Shown here in pieces: positions 22,901 to 51,342 of a DNA stretch of 64,000 nt (positions are counted from its first letter, which is position 1; the number at the start of each line of letters is the position of its first letter). The notes beneath the pieces are model-generated. The model saw only the letters and a program-made list of their open reading frames with translations, was not told where the DNA came from and did not search any database. The translations under genes and the position numbers were made by a program. The stretch covers positions 7,643,001-7,707,000 of the forward strand of contig NC_092474.1 in NCBI RefSeq assembly GCF_047495875.1, written 5' to 3'. This DNA is from Pithys albifrons albifrons. Lineage: Eukaryota > Chordata > Aves > Passeriformes > Thamnophilidae.

Positions 22901-25900
22901 TGATTTGAATGGAAACGGACTTAAAGCTCACCCAATGCCACCCCGTGCCATAGGCAGAGACACCTTCCAGTAGCCCAGGTTGCTCCAAACCCTGTCCAAC
23001 CCAGCCTTGGACACTTCCAGGGATGGGGCATGCACAGTTTCTCTGCCCAACCTGTGCCAGGGCCTCACCACTCTCACAGGGAAGAATTTTTTCCTAATTT
23101 CTAATCTAAACCTACTCTCTGTCAGCTTAAAGCCATTCCCCCTCATCCTGTCCCTCCATCCCTTGTCCCAAGTCCCTCTCCAGCTCTCCTGGAGTCCCTC
23201 CAGGCCCTGGTGCTGTGGCAGGACACCAAGCAGGTTGGGGCAGTGCAGGCTGGAGCGACCCTGCCAGAACAGACGGCCACTCTCCGGCTGAGGCTCAGGA
23301 ATGCAGCGAGGAAACGCTTGTGGGGAAGGAGTCATATTTTGGACAAATAAGGAAAGTAGGTTAAGAGCAGACCCTGGGTGTTCTGCATGAATGGAATTAC
23401 AAGGAACGTCTGAACATTTGGCTGGGTTTGGAAAGGGAACACTGAGGGACACTGAGACACTCTGCAGCAGTTTTACTCCAGGCTTCCCATCTCCCTCATT
23501 CCTGCTGTCTGCAGGAAACACAATGTGTGCTCAAAGTGTGATTTTACAGACTAGGAACAGACTGGAAAGCTGGAGGCAGAACTAGAGACAGAGAAATCAT
23601 GGAACAAAGGACTGAGCCAGACTAATGAACACATTGCACTGCTCCAAGTGGAGCAGAAAAAAGCCCATTTGGCAATGCAGAGGTGTGGAAAGCAAGAAAC
23701 CCCGTTTCAGTGGGAGATCTGGTCGGAGCCATTCCCTCTTGTCCTGCCACTCCGGGCCCTTGCCAATAGTCTCTGTCCAGGTGTCTGGTAGCCCTTCAAG
23801 CACTGCAAGGCCACAATCAGGTCACCCCAAAGCTTCTCTTCTCCAGGCTGAACAATCCCTTTCCTCTCAGCAGAGCTGCTCCATCTCCATGACCATCTTT
23901 GGTGCCTCCTCTGGACTCGCTCCAAGAGCTCCATGTCCTCCCTGTGCTGGGACCCCTGAGCTGGAACAGCATGGCAGGGGGGTCCCACCAGGGCAGAGGG
24001 GCAGAATCCCCCTCTCCTCACTCCTCTGTATGTGCACACATCAGACCTTTAGGGAGTTAACCTTTTGTCTCACAAAAAGTGTCCAGGACAAGATCCAAAC
24101 ACTCCAAATAAACCAGATGGCATTTTCCAATCAAGCCCTGACAGGTGACACAGGAGCCTGACATTGGACACTGCCTGATACTCCAGGCTTTTATCAGCAG
24201 CTGGACAAAGAACAGCATCCCCATCAGCTGGTTCCAGCACCAGGGAGTGAGGGAACAATCCCACTGAGAGTGACAGGAAAAGAATCCCACAGCAGCAGAA
24301 GAGAACTGGAAACAGATGGATGCACCTGGAAAACTCACACCCTGCACTCTGCTCATTACCATGCAAATAAAATGTTCCAAATATGCCCATTTGCTACAGT
24401 TCATCTTCAGTTTCTAAGCTGAAAATAATCATGTGCCACCCACAAGCAGAGAACTCCAGATTTCTCCTGCAGGCCAAGGAGCAGCAGGTTGGGATTGTTC
24501 AGCTGTGAGAAGGAGCTGGGCTGGGGTCAGGAGGACCAGACACAGAGCAGGACCCCATGGGCCACATTCCAGACTGGTTAAACTCAACTCCCTCCAGTTT
24601 CTCCCCTGGTCTGGCTTCTTTTCCCAGGAAACATTTTGCTTGGTGCCAGGTTTTGGGTGTGACCAATTAGGAGGATTTTGAAGAATTCCAGATAAAAAAT
24701 GTTTCCTTTAACAGCTCCAATGCTATTGTCCCAGTTTCCAGGCAAGGGGAGATAAAGCAAGAACTTCTGCAGTGGGAGTGTCTGGGTTACAACACACAGG
24801 AAATATCAAATTGCTATTAAAACACAAACTGGCTCCATGGAGCAATCCCAGTCAGACACTGTGGGAGTCACAGCAAAACAAACTTGGGATTTTACATCTC
24901 AAACATGATATTTTAGCAGAAGAAACTCCAGTTACTCTCAGATCTGGAGTGCAAACACCACCTGCTCTTCCAGGGCCTCTGAGCCCTGGGTGTACCAGCC
25001 CTCCTGCACCTGCCCAGGATGCCCAGAGGAAGGGCTGGCATCACAACAGGGTGGGCTTCCAAAATTCATTTGGAATTTCCAATACATTTCCAACCTTGAA
25101 CAGTCTGGAATCTCCAAATTTAGTGAAGCACAGAGCAGCTTCAGGGAGGGCCAGGAGGGTCCTGCTGGACTTGCCTGGAGCTCAGGAGCAAGGGAGAGGG
25201 CTCACAGCCTTCCCACCCCCTCAGTGCTCCCAGTCAGGGTGTTCATTCCCACCTGACAGGTTTTATTCCCAGTCTGACCCACAGACTGGATTTTTTATGC
25301 AATCTCCATGGCCTGTGCCCATGAGAGTATCTCAGAGACCCTTTGATCTGGAGCCCCAAACCACAGGGCCCACATTACTGCTTTATCCTGGCATGGGATA
25401 ACAACTGGAACAACACAGCTTTGTTTCCCCCAGCTTAAATACAAAGACTTCTGGCTGAAACAGGAATATTCAGCTAATTAGGCTGTATTTTTACATTGTT
25501 TTCCTCCAAATCCTCCTCCTCCTGTCTCAAGAGCCCTATAAACCTCTAAATACAGACTATTCCAAAGCACTCCAAATTCAGACCAACCCACTTCACCATG
25601 TGCTGCATTTTCTGTACCTTCAGCAAATTCAAACAAAATTTTCAAATAATAATTAACTAGTCCCAGGGAAGGTGTTTTGAACCTCCAGGCTCAGCTTTGC
25701 AGTAGCTGTTGTTAATTCAAAGGTATCCCAGTCCATAAACATTGTTATGGGCAAAACATCAGCAAAATAAAGCTGAACTTCCAATGAAACTCTGACATGT
25801 CCAAAACCAAGGGAACATGGATGTAAACCTACAAACTTTCTCAGTATTTTACAACTGGCCCTGTTTTAGGGAAGCAAACAATAGGCTCACAAGGAAATAA

Positions 25901-28809
25901 CTTAATTTTTTTAAAAAATCAGGCTTTAGCTTATAAATCCCCCCATGTTCAGAGCAAGTTTGATATTTAAAGAGACAAGAAGAGGGAATGGCCTTCTGGG
26001 CTTCAAAGTGAACACACAAGTCCTGGCTCCTGGGCTCCCACTCACTGTCCCCACCACCTTCCTTGGGCTTCTGAGCTTTAGGTGTCAGTATTTCAAAAGC
26101 AAAAGATGTTCCAGGGCCTGGCAGGAGCATCAGCCCTTCTTGGTGTCCTTCTGGTGTTCAGACACCACCTCAAGTCACCCACGTCCCACACCTTTTCTCA
26201 GCTGTACAATGATGGAATCACAGAATGGTTTGGGTTGGAAAGGACCTTAAAGATTATTTAGTCCACCCCCTGCCATGGGGAGGGACACATCCCACCAGCC
26301 CAGGTCGCTCCAAGCCCTGTCCAACCTGGCCTTGAACACTTCCAGGGATGGAGCAGCCACAGCTCCCCTGGGCACCTGTGCCAGGGCCTGCCCACCCTCA
26401 CACGGGAGAATTCCTTCCCAATATCCCATCTATCCCTGCCCTCTGGCAGTGGGAAGCCATTCCGTGTGTCCTGCCACTCCCGGCCCTTGTAAATAGTCTC
26501 TCTTTCTATTTCCAGTTGCTCCTTCAGGCCCTGCAAGGCCACAATCAGGTCACCCCAAAGTGTCTCTTCTCCAGGCTGAACAATCCCAGCCCTCCAGCCT
26601 TTCCCCACAGCAGAGCTGCTCCATCCTCTGCCCACCTCTGCAGCCCCACAAGTGGAAGCTCCCCCTGTCCCATGCCCTCCCTGTGGGGGTCCCTGCCGAG
26701 GGGGGACCAGGCACAGCCCGTCCTTACCTTCGCTGTCGGTGAGCACCTCCATGCGGCCGCTGAACATGGCCTTGAGCATGGTGTCCTGCTTGGTCAGGGT
26801 CTGCATGGTGGTGTAGTACAGGGCCCCCCCCACGTTCAGCTTCACGTACTTGGAGCTGGGGCTCGCCCCCTTGAAGGACGTCGTGTGTGTCGCGGCCGCC
26901 GGCACCGCCGAGCTCACCACGCTCTCTCCCGACATCTCTTCCTGCAAGGAACGAGTTCCCGGGTCCAGGGAGGAGCCCCAGGTCCAGGAAGGAGTTCCCA
27001 GTACCCAGGTCAAGGAAGGAGTTCCCAATACCCAGGTCAAGGAAGGAGTTCCCAGTACCCAGGGAGGAGCCCCCAGGTCCAGGAAGGAGTTCCCAGTTCC
27101 TAGGTCAAGGAAGGAGTTCCCAGTACCCAGGGAGGAGTCCCCAGGTCCAGGAAGGAGTTCCCAGTACCCAGGCCAAGGAAGGAGTTCCCAGGTCCAGGAT
27201 GGAGCCCTTCAGGTCCAGAAAGGAGTTCCCAGATCCAGGAAAGAGCCCCCACGTCCAGGAAGGAGCCCCCAGATCAAGGAAGGAGTTCCAGCCCCCAGGT
27301 CCAGGCAGGAGCCCCCCATTTGGCTGTCCCCCTGTGGGACTCCCAGCCCCCTGTTCCCAGTGGGTGTTTTACACCCCGGCTCCTCTCAGCCTCTCTGTGA
27401 AGTGCTCAAACGTTTTAGACCTTTAATTTTGGTTTCTTTCTGGCATAAACTGTCAGAAACTGAGGGGCAGAAATCAGCTCAGCCTGAATTTTTTCTCAGG
27501 TTTTTTTCCAGCAAAAACCCTGGGAATGCTGAGCTGGGTCTGACACTGCAAAGCCAACACTTTCCCACAACAACTGCCTTCATTTCTTACACAACTCCTG
27601 CAGCTTAAGCTCTTACTCCATCAACAGTCTGGGACATAACTGGGCAATTCCCAACACACAGCTGGAGCAGATGTGTCAAAATGCAGAATATGCCCAGATT
27701 TTCAAGGCTTTTTTCCTTGGAGCACAGACAGCTCCAGGCAGAGCATACAGAGCTCCCACCCTGCTCCCTGCCCTCCCACACTCTGCACACCCCAACCCCA
27801 CCATGCGGCACCCCCAGGGCACGTGCCCACAGCCCTGGCAGGGTGGGCTCTGCCACACTCCCTGTGCCCAAGCTAAGGAGGTCACACTGCAACAGGCTCA
27901 GCTCCCTGAGAGCTGCTAAATCCTTAATCAGCCTGAGACTCCCTGGATTTCTGCCTCACCCGGGATAGGCTGGGATGATTAACACCCTCCCTCCCTGTAG
28001 ACTGAGCTCCCACCCCTCTGGGTGACACTGCCTGCAATGTGCTTTGCTCCAGTGCCACGAAACTGTCCTGTGGCAAAGCCCAGCAGAGCTGGAGCTGCGT
28101 GTCCATATTGTGTGTCCGTGTGTGTGTCCATATTGTGTGTCCGTGTGTGTGTCCCTGCTGTGTGTCCCCATGAGGAGCAGGAGGGGCAAGGAGGGCCCGG
28201 GGCCGGTCCCTCTGCGCCGGGCTCTTTGGGGAGCACAGGCAGCAGCCTCAGCCCACGTTCGGCTCCTCCAGCCCCTCCACACCCCACAGGGGCCCCAGAG
28301 GGGATCGATCCTGGGCTGCAGCACCACCCTGACACCCCCAATGGGGGCTGCTCCCCAATCCTGCCCTCCCCGGGCACAGAGCCGGGGGCTGCCCCCCACA
28401 CCCCAGCCCTGCCCTCCCCAAAGCACCGGCCCAGGCCGAGGGGCACTCGCGGGTTTGGGCTCATGCGAATCCGGCCATGGTTCCCCCGAGTGCGGGGCCG
28501 CCACCCGGGCCTGCTGCACCCTCTCCGAGCGCCCCAACCCCGGGGCTGGGCCCGCCCCGCACAACCCGCCGGTGGGGACTGACCCCCCAAACGCCGCACC
28601 CCACCCTGAGGGCCGGACCCACAAATTCTGCCTCACCTCAACGGCCCCGGGCAGGGCCCCGGCCCCACCGGTACCCCCATACCCTCCATTCCCCCCATGC
28701 CCCCCGGTGCTCCCCATCCCCTCCATCCCCCCCGGTACCCCCATCTCCCCCGGTAACCCCATCCCCTCCATCCCCCCCGGTGCCCCCATGCCCGTCCCCC
28801 CCTCACCAT
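19937..28809 (-). CDS. KCTD10: KCTD10, BTB/POZ-domain CUL3 ubiquitin-ligase adaptor (complete, 313 aa)
   Basis: Substrate adaptor for CUL3-RING ligases; family members act on RhoB/RhoA and bind PCNA and DNA polymerase delta p50. Minus-strand exons in order: 28807-28809, 26728-26941, 22574-22743, 22378-22464, 21704-21756, 20760-20955, 19937-20155; all GT-AG and in frame, giving 313 codons, the same as human. Exon 1 contributes only the ATG, directly followed by the donor GTGAGG; exon 2 opens with GAAGAGATG, giving MEEMSGES. The BTB/T1 domain (about residues 31-105) shows [15 protein letters not shown], the [13 protein letters not shown] stretch and [12 protein letters not shown]. The C-terminal part holds [17 protein letters not shown] and [19 protein letters not shown], then a charged tail ([19 protein letters not shown]). 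TNFAIP1 and KCTD13 are paralogues; length, tail and synteny support KCTD10. Confidence 0.97.
20446..20536 (-). mobile_element. CR1 3'-end fragment, antisense
   Basis: Reverse complement of a CR1 terminus ('agaatggtttgggttggaag' then 'ggaccttaaagatcaccc') in the KCTD10 intron between exons 6 and 7. It runs in the same direction as the gene. Confidence 0.88.
21055..21180 (-). mobile_element. CR1 3'-end fragment, antisense
   Basis: It contains 'ggatggcttgggctgggagg', 'ggcagggacactttccacca' and 'ttgaacacttccagggatgg', the reverse complement of CR1 tail blocks. It lies in the KCTD10 intron between exons 5 and 6. Confidence 0.88.
22025..22335 (-). mobile_element. CR1 LINE 3' fragment, antisense
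   Basis: About 300 bp of reverse-complement CR1, from 'cccctgccatgggcagggac' to 'ctttgaggtctccctggagc', ending about 40 bp from the donor side of KCTD10 exon 4 (22378-22464). Confidence 0.9.
22888..23215 (-). mobile_element. CR1 LINE 3' fragment, antisense
   Basis: In KCTD10 intron 2. It starts with a diverged 'aatcatggaatgatttgaat' terminus and continues through 'ttgctccaaaccctgtccaa', 'cttctctgcccaac' type blocks and 'gaattttttcctaatttcta'. Confidence 0.88.
23715..24010 (-). mobile_element. CR1 LINE internal fragment, antisense
   Basis: It carries more internal CR1 blocks on the + strand: 'tcttctccaggctgaacaat', 'tggtgcctcctctggactcg' and 'tccatgtcctccctgtgctg'. The terminal tail is absent. 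It may be part of the same insertion as 22888-23215, interrupted by unrelated DNA, or a separate copy. Confidence 0.85.
24011..26211. other. KCTD10 intron 2, non-repeat stretch
   Basis: About 2.2 kb of intron between exons 2 and 3. It is AT-richer than its surroundings at 25430-25960. ORFs of up to 209 codons exist but show no splice sites or protein family that I recognise. I see no gene here. Confidence 0.5.
26212..26690 (-). mobile_element. CR1 LINE 3' fragment, antisense (longest copy)
   Basis: Nearly 500 bp of CR1 reverse complement in KCTD10 intron 2. It runs from an intact terminus ('atcacagaatggtttgggtt') through 'cttgaacacttccagggatg' and 'tctcttctccaggctgaaca'. The outer edge is blurred between about 26640 and 26690, which leaves 40-90 bp before the exon 2 donor at 26727. 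Confidence 0.9.
26945..27312. repeat. Minisatellite, about 28-30 bp units, in KCTD10 intron 1
   Basis: About a dozen imperfect copies of a unit containing 'aggaaggagttcccagtacc' and 'caggtccaggaaggag'. On the KCTD10 strand the array begins essentially at the exon 2 splice acceptor (26942-26943), so the intron's 3' end is made of repeat sequence. Confidence 0.9.
28098..28163. repeat. (TG)n-rich 25-bp tandem repeat
   Basis: Short tandem array in KCTD10 intron 1 built from 'tgtgtccgtgtgtgtgtcc' plus 'atat', two to three copies. Confidence 0.8.
28655..28800. repeat. C-rich low-complexity tract at the KCTD10 intron 1 donor
   Basis: Repeats of 'ccatcccccccggt' and 'acccccatctccccc' on the + strand. 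On the KCTD10 transcript this is a G-run tract beginning directly after the exon 1 donor, with many GGG/GGGG runs that could form G-quadruplexes. Confidence 0.75.
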
Positions 28810-28969
28810 GAACGGGCCGCTCCCCCCGCACCGACAGAGCGCGAGCGCGGGCGGGGGCACTTCCGCCCCTCGCGTCTTTCCGGCCCCGCCCGGGTGCGCC
28901 GCCCAAACCCGTCCGATGTTCCCCCGGGCCCCCCTGGCCGCTGCCGCTGCTGCAGTCGCTCTGCGCTCC

Positions 28970-29220
28970 CGCCCCACGGCTCTGGCCCGGCCCGGCCCGG
29001 TTTGCCTCTGCACGGCCCGGCCTCCCTGGTGCCAGCGGGGCCCAGGGCCTGCTGTTCTCCGCTGCCCAGTCGCCGAGCAGCGGGCGGAACGGCACCGGCG
29101 GTGCGGGTTGGCGGCCGGACCCGGGGCGCGGACCCGCCGTGCGAGGCGGAGGCTGCGGCCTGAGGGGACCGGAGGGTCCGGGGGGTCCTGGGGCCGCTCG
29201 GCCCGGCCCGGGGGGCAACG
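28970..29220 (+). other. UBE3B: Probable UBE3B non-coding first exon
   Basis: UBE3B's ATG exon begins after an acceptor at about 30515-30516 ('gctgcccag'), so a leader exon is needed upstream. The only strong donor in the CpG island is 'gggcaacg|gtgagaact' with the exon ending at 29220. The transcription start is not readable from sequence; the left edge is a guess. Confidence 0.5.
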
Positions 29221-29331
29221 GTGAGAACTCGGGATCTGCGGGGCCAGGCGGGGAGAGCGGCGCGGCGGAAACCTCGGCCCGGACGGGAGGGGGGCTGTGG
29301 AGGGGCCGCGGGGCTATGAGGGGGCCTGGGG

Positions 29332-29420
29332 GTCTGAGGGGGGCTCTGGGGGGGTCTGAGGGAGGCTCTGGGGGGGTCTGAGGGAGGCTCTGGGGGGGTC
29401 TGAGGGAGGTTCTGGGGGAT
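29332..29420. repeat. G-rich 22-bp tandem repeat, UBE3B intron 1
   Basis: About four copies of 'tctgagggaggctctggggg' plus extra Gs, just downstream of the presumed leader-exon donor. It is purine-rich on the sense strand. Confidence 0.85.
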
Positions 29421-30063
29421 TGTGAGAGAACTCCGTGGCTGCTTCGCTCGGGGCTTGGGCGAGCCCCCAGACCTGGAGCCCAGTTCGGGGGCTGTGGTGG
29501 CCCTGGGTCCTGCCCCCTCAGCTCGCGGTTGCCCCTGCTCGGTCCCGCCGGTACCCGAGGCCCTGGAGCGCCCTGCCTTGCCCTGCTGCCCCACACGGAG
29601 CTCTCCCTGCCCCGCAGCTGTCCTGGCGCTGCTTCTCCTCTGTTGGAGCTTCCCCACTTTCCCCTTCCTGGCTGGAGCAGCTCGGAACGGCGGAGGGAAA
29701 GCCCTGGATCCCCCGCAGCCGCAGGGAATGTGCCGATCGGTGCAGGAGCTGCCCGAGCCGCTGGATGGGATCGTGGGGAGGTGTGAGTGAATGAGCATCA
29801 CACGCTGCTCCTGAAGAAGTGACCCCTCAGGTCAGTTCCCTGGCCCTGTTCATAGAGCTCTTGTTGGCTCTGGCATCTTATGTGGCAAGAGGCAATAAAT
29901 GAGAGTCCCCTGTGCCCTTTGTCTCCTGCCCCTGCCTGGGGAGTTGTTCTTGTCTGTGATAAGAAAACAGCAGAGTCTGGAAGGGGAGGTGGAGTGAGGA
30001 ACACCACGGCCACACACTGTGGGATTGAGTTGTTCCTTCTGCAGCCTGCCTGCCCTCAGCAGG

Positions 30064-30358
30064 CTCTGTGCTGTGCTGGAAGGGACTGTGCTAGGCTGTG
30101 TGCTGGGCTGGAAGGGGCTGTGCCAGGCTGTGTGCTGGGCTGGAAGGATCTGTGCTAGGCTGTGTGCTGGGCTGGAAGGGGCTGTGCCAGGCTGTGTGCT
30201 GGGCTGGAAGGATCTGTGCTAGGCTGTGTGCTGGGCTGGAAGGGGCTGTGCCAGGCTGTGTGCTGGGCTGGAAGGATCTGTGCTAGGCTGTGTGCTGGGC
30301 TGGAAGGGGCTGTGCCAGGCTGTGTGCTGGGCTGGAAGGGGCTGTGCCAGGCTGTGTG
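30064..30358. repeat. 32-bp minisatellite with alternating units, UBE3B intron 1
   Basis: Nine copies of a 32-bp unit ('gctgtgtgctgggctggaag' plus a variable part). Two variants, one with 'gggctgtgcc' and one with 'gatctgtgct', alternate A-B-A-B-A-B and end in A-A, giving a 64-bp higher-order period. It lies about 170 bp before the ATG exon. Confidence 0.93.
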
Positions 30359-30525
30359 CCCTGCTGTGTGTGCTCCCATGGCTGGGCTCTGCCCTCCCCT
30401 GCAGGCAGCTGGGGCAGAAACAGACTGTACTGCCCTGTCCCCCCAGGTGCCAGGTGTGCTCCCAGGTGCCAGGCGTGTGCTGCCCTGTCCCCCCAGGTCC
30501 CAGGTGTGCTGCCCAGGCCCCAGCC

Positions 30526-48637
<18,112 letters not shown>

Positions 48638-49965
48638 GCCCTGCCCTCGGCAGCTGCTGCGGGAGGGGAGGCTTCGGGCGCGGAGCCGCCACAGCTCGGC
48701 GGGAGCCACTCGAGGGCTGGGACGTGCAGCTGGGAGTGGAGGGTTACAGGCACCCGGGGAAGAGTACTGGGCTCAGGGCTGGCTCTTCTTGGGAGCGGCT
48801 CCAGGCCGGAGGAGGTGATGGGCCTGACCCAAAATACTTTCACTTGACACCCACGTAAATCGTCTTTCAAAGCAAAACCCCGGGGGAGCACAAAAGGAAC
48901 ATTCCAAGTGCCAGTCAGATTAGTGACCATGAGACCCCCCAGCAGGCTGGGCAGGCCAGGCAGCTGCTGCCCTGAGTGCTGCTTTTCCCTTTCCCAGGAG
49001 CTGCTCTGGGTGTGAGTCTGTGGGAAAGGCAGGGGAATGACAGAGCCCACAGGGAGACGAGCAGGAGGTGGCAGCGTTGGATGTGCCCCGGATGGGCACT
49101 GCTCACTCAGGTACTGCAGGGGAGTCCCAGGTGCCCCCCCAAGGCCCTTTGTGTGTCTCAGAGAAGGAACCACGTGCCAGACCAGGGAAGCAGCAGGTTA
49201 AACACGAGCAGATGGCTCTCGGGAAGGTCTGGGAGTGCTGGAGGTTAAGAGCTGGAGCAGCAGGTGTGGGGTCAGTGTGCTGAGCCAGCTGTGCCTCTGC
49301 CAAATTCCTGCCAGAGCTGGAGCTTTGGGTGGAAGGGGCTGTGTCTCAATTTCTCAGGAGCAGGCAGTGTTTAATTCTGTGTTTGAGGAGGGCAGGGGCT
49401 GGTGGAGGGCAGGAGCTGTCACACGGCTTGGGCAGCCTTCACTCCCCAGCACCAACCCAGGTGGGGCAGGTTCCTCTTGGGAACCCTCCCCTGGCAAAAT
49501 CCTTCTTGGATGGAAGTTCCACTCTGTTTGCAGGCCCTTTTTGTTAGGGAGATGCGCTGTTTCCACCCAGGACTGGGGCTCTGTGTAACAGCCACATTTG
49601 CTTTGTTGCCAAACTATTTATTTTGGTTGCTTTTGTCTCTTTCTGGCCTTATTTTCCCGAGTGGTGTTTACCTGTAGCAGGCAGCCTTTGCAGGGTCTGA
49701 GGGGGCTGTTGGGAAGGTGGGGGCCCTTATGGCCAATTCTAGTCAAGTCCAGAGACACTGATAAAATGTCTGTGCACTTTCCCACCTTGGTCCCTTGTGC
49801 TGTTGCAAGTCCTGCCCTGACCTGGGTCAGGGAGAGGAGAGCCTGGGCTGTCCTGTCTGTGCTGGGATTCTGGCACAGAGAAGAATCGTGACATTGCCCT
49901 GTTTGGGACAGGATTAAAACCAGGCCCCTTCACCCCACTAATAAAACAAGCTCCTGCACAGGCTG
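48638..49965 (+). terminator. UBE3B 3' UTR and candidate poly(A) signals
   Basis: The stop codon TAG is at 48635-48637. The first canonical AATAAA lies at 49940-49945, about 1.3 kb downstream. Further candidates lie near 50630 and at 51020-51025, which would give 3' UTRs of about 2.0 and 2.4 kb. The choice needs transcript data. Confidence 0.55.
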
Positions 49966-51164
49966 GTAGTGTTTGCCCTGGGTTTCCTTTCCCCTCCTGG
50001 CACTGGTGACCCTCACCCTGCTCTGGCCATGCCCTGCCTCATCTGCTGCCCTGCTGGTCCATCCCATGGGATTCCTGTCCCCAGGTGTGCTCAACACAAC
50101 ACAGATATCCACATGGAGAAGGCTCCTGGGCTCTGGGAGGCCCTTCAGCCACGATATTCCACATTTAAAACAGATCAGAAACACTTGGCACTGACCAACC
50201 ACGAGCAGAGACATGGCCTCGGCCTCACCCTCCTGTTGTGCTTCAGATGGTTTTCAGATAAATAACCCTTTTTGTAGAACCAGTGCCTGGAAATGCACCT
50301 GAAAAGCAACGTCAGGATCCTTTTTCTCTGTCAAATCAGTGATACTGAACAGGAGTGATGGGAAGTGCTGGTGTGGACAGGAGTGTCTGCATCCACAGGG
50401 TTCAGGACACTGGGCTGTGAGTCAGAGAAATTAAAGATAGGAGTAAATTTCTTCTTTAATTTATTTTTTACATAGAGCATTTTGGCATTAACCAGCTGGT
50501 GACTGTGTAGGTGGGAGGTTTAGGCACTGCCCTGGACCACTCATAGTTTAAATACCACCCAAAATGTCCTTTTTTTTTTCTAGGAAATGCAGTGTGTCAA
50601 ACTAGAACTCAATGAGTTGTTGAACACTGAAATAAAATCCTTGCTCCCCTTTTCCCTTTATTCCTCAGGAGTACAATTCCTAGAAAAGATCTTCCTGCAG
50701 ATTTAGCTTGGACTCTTCAACCTTGGAAACGTTGCACTATGAGACACTACTCCCCATTGTAGCTGGTGTATAAAATGTGACTTTGGTAAATCCCTGGGGG
50801 CTGTGGGCAAGGATTTCTGTGCAAGGGCTGATTTCTGTGTCCTGGGGAGGCTGGAACACGTGTTTACCTGAGCAGAAGGCTGGGAAGGTGTGTCAGTGCT
50901 GCCTGCTCTGTGTATCCTGCAGGTGTTGTGCAGGGCAGGGATGGTGGTGCCACGGGAAATTAATGAGGAGCTTTTCTATCCAAGCCTTGGTTACATCCCT
51001 GTGTGGCAACTGCAGAGGAAATAAAGCTGGTGTGAGTTCAGGTGCTTAGATGTCTCCTTGTCCTTTCCTAGGGCAGGGAATGCTTGGCTGGGATGCTCCT
51101 GGCGGAGGGGAGAGCAGTGTTGGGGTGCTGGTACCTCTCAGAGGGCACCTGCTTTTATTCTGAG

Positions 51165-51342
51165 TGGGCAGGCCCTGGCACAGGGTGCCCAGAGAAGCTG
51201 TGACTGCCCCATTCCTGAAGTGTGCAAGGCCAGGTTGGGCGGGCTTGGAGCAACCTGGGCTGGTGAAGGTGTCCCTGCGCATGGCAGGGGGTGGCACTGG
51301 ATGAGCTTTGAGGTTCTTTCCAACCCCAATCGAGTGGGACAG
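51165..51342 (+). mobile_element. CR1 LINE 3' fragment
   Basis: Sense CR1 tail: 'gggcaggccctggcacaggg', 'cttggagcaacctgggctgg' and 'gaggttctttccaacccc', in the UBE3B-MMAB gap. Confidence 0.88.

Larger units (their letters stand above)
28380..29450. promoter_or_regulatory. CpG island and head-to-head KCTD10/UBE3B promoter
   Basis: GC-rich, CpG-dense kilobase that contains KCTD10 exon 1 (ATG at 28807-28809, minus) and the probable UBE3B leader exon. An ETS/GABPA-type element, CGGAAGTG on the minus strand (28857-28864), lies about 50 bp upstream of the KCTD10 ATG, and GC-boxes are present ('ccgcccc' near 28863). There is no TATA box. The arrangement fits a bidirectional housekeeping promoter, as at the human locus. 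Confidence 0.75.

Noticed and set aside
24772..25401. 209-codon + strand ORF in KCTD10 intron 2
   Set aside because: No family, no splice support, antisense within an intron; length is within chance for this composition.
26258..27608. ORFs of 250-260 codons on both strands near KCTD10 exon 2
   Set aside because: They are made of CR1, exon 2 antisense and the intron 1 minisatellite.
27956..29596. 546-codon minus-strand ORF over the KCTD10/UBE3B CpG island
   Set aside because: GC-rich DNA has few stop codons. The frame is Pro/Gly/Arg/Ala low complexity, overlaps promoter and leader exons, and has no domain.
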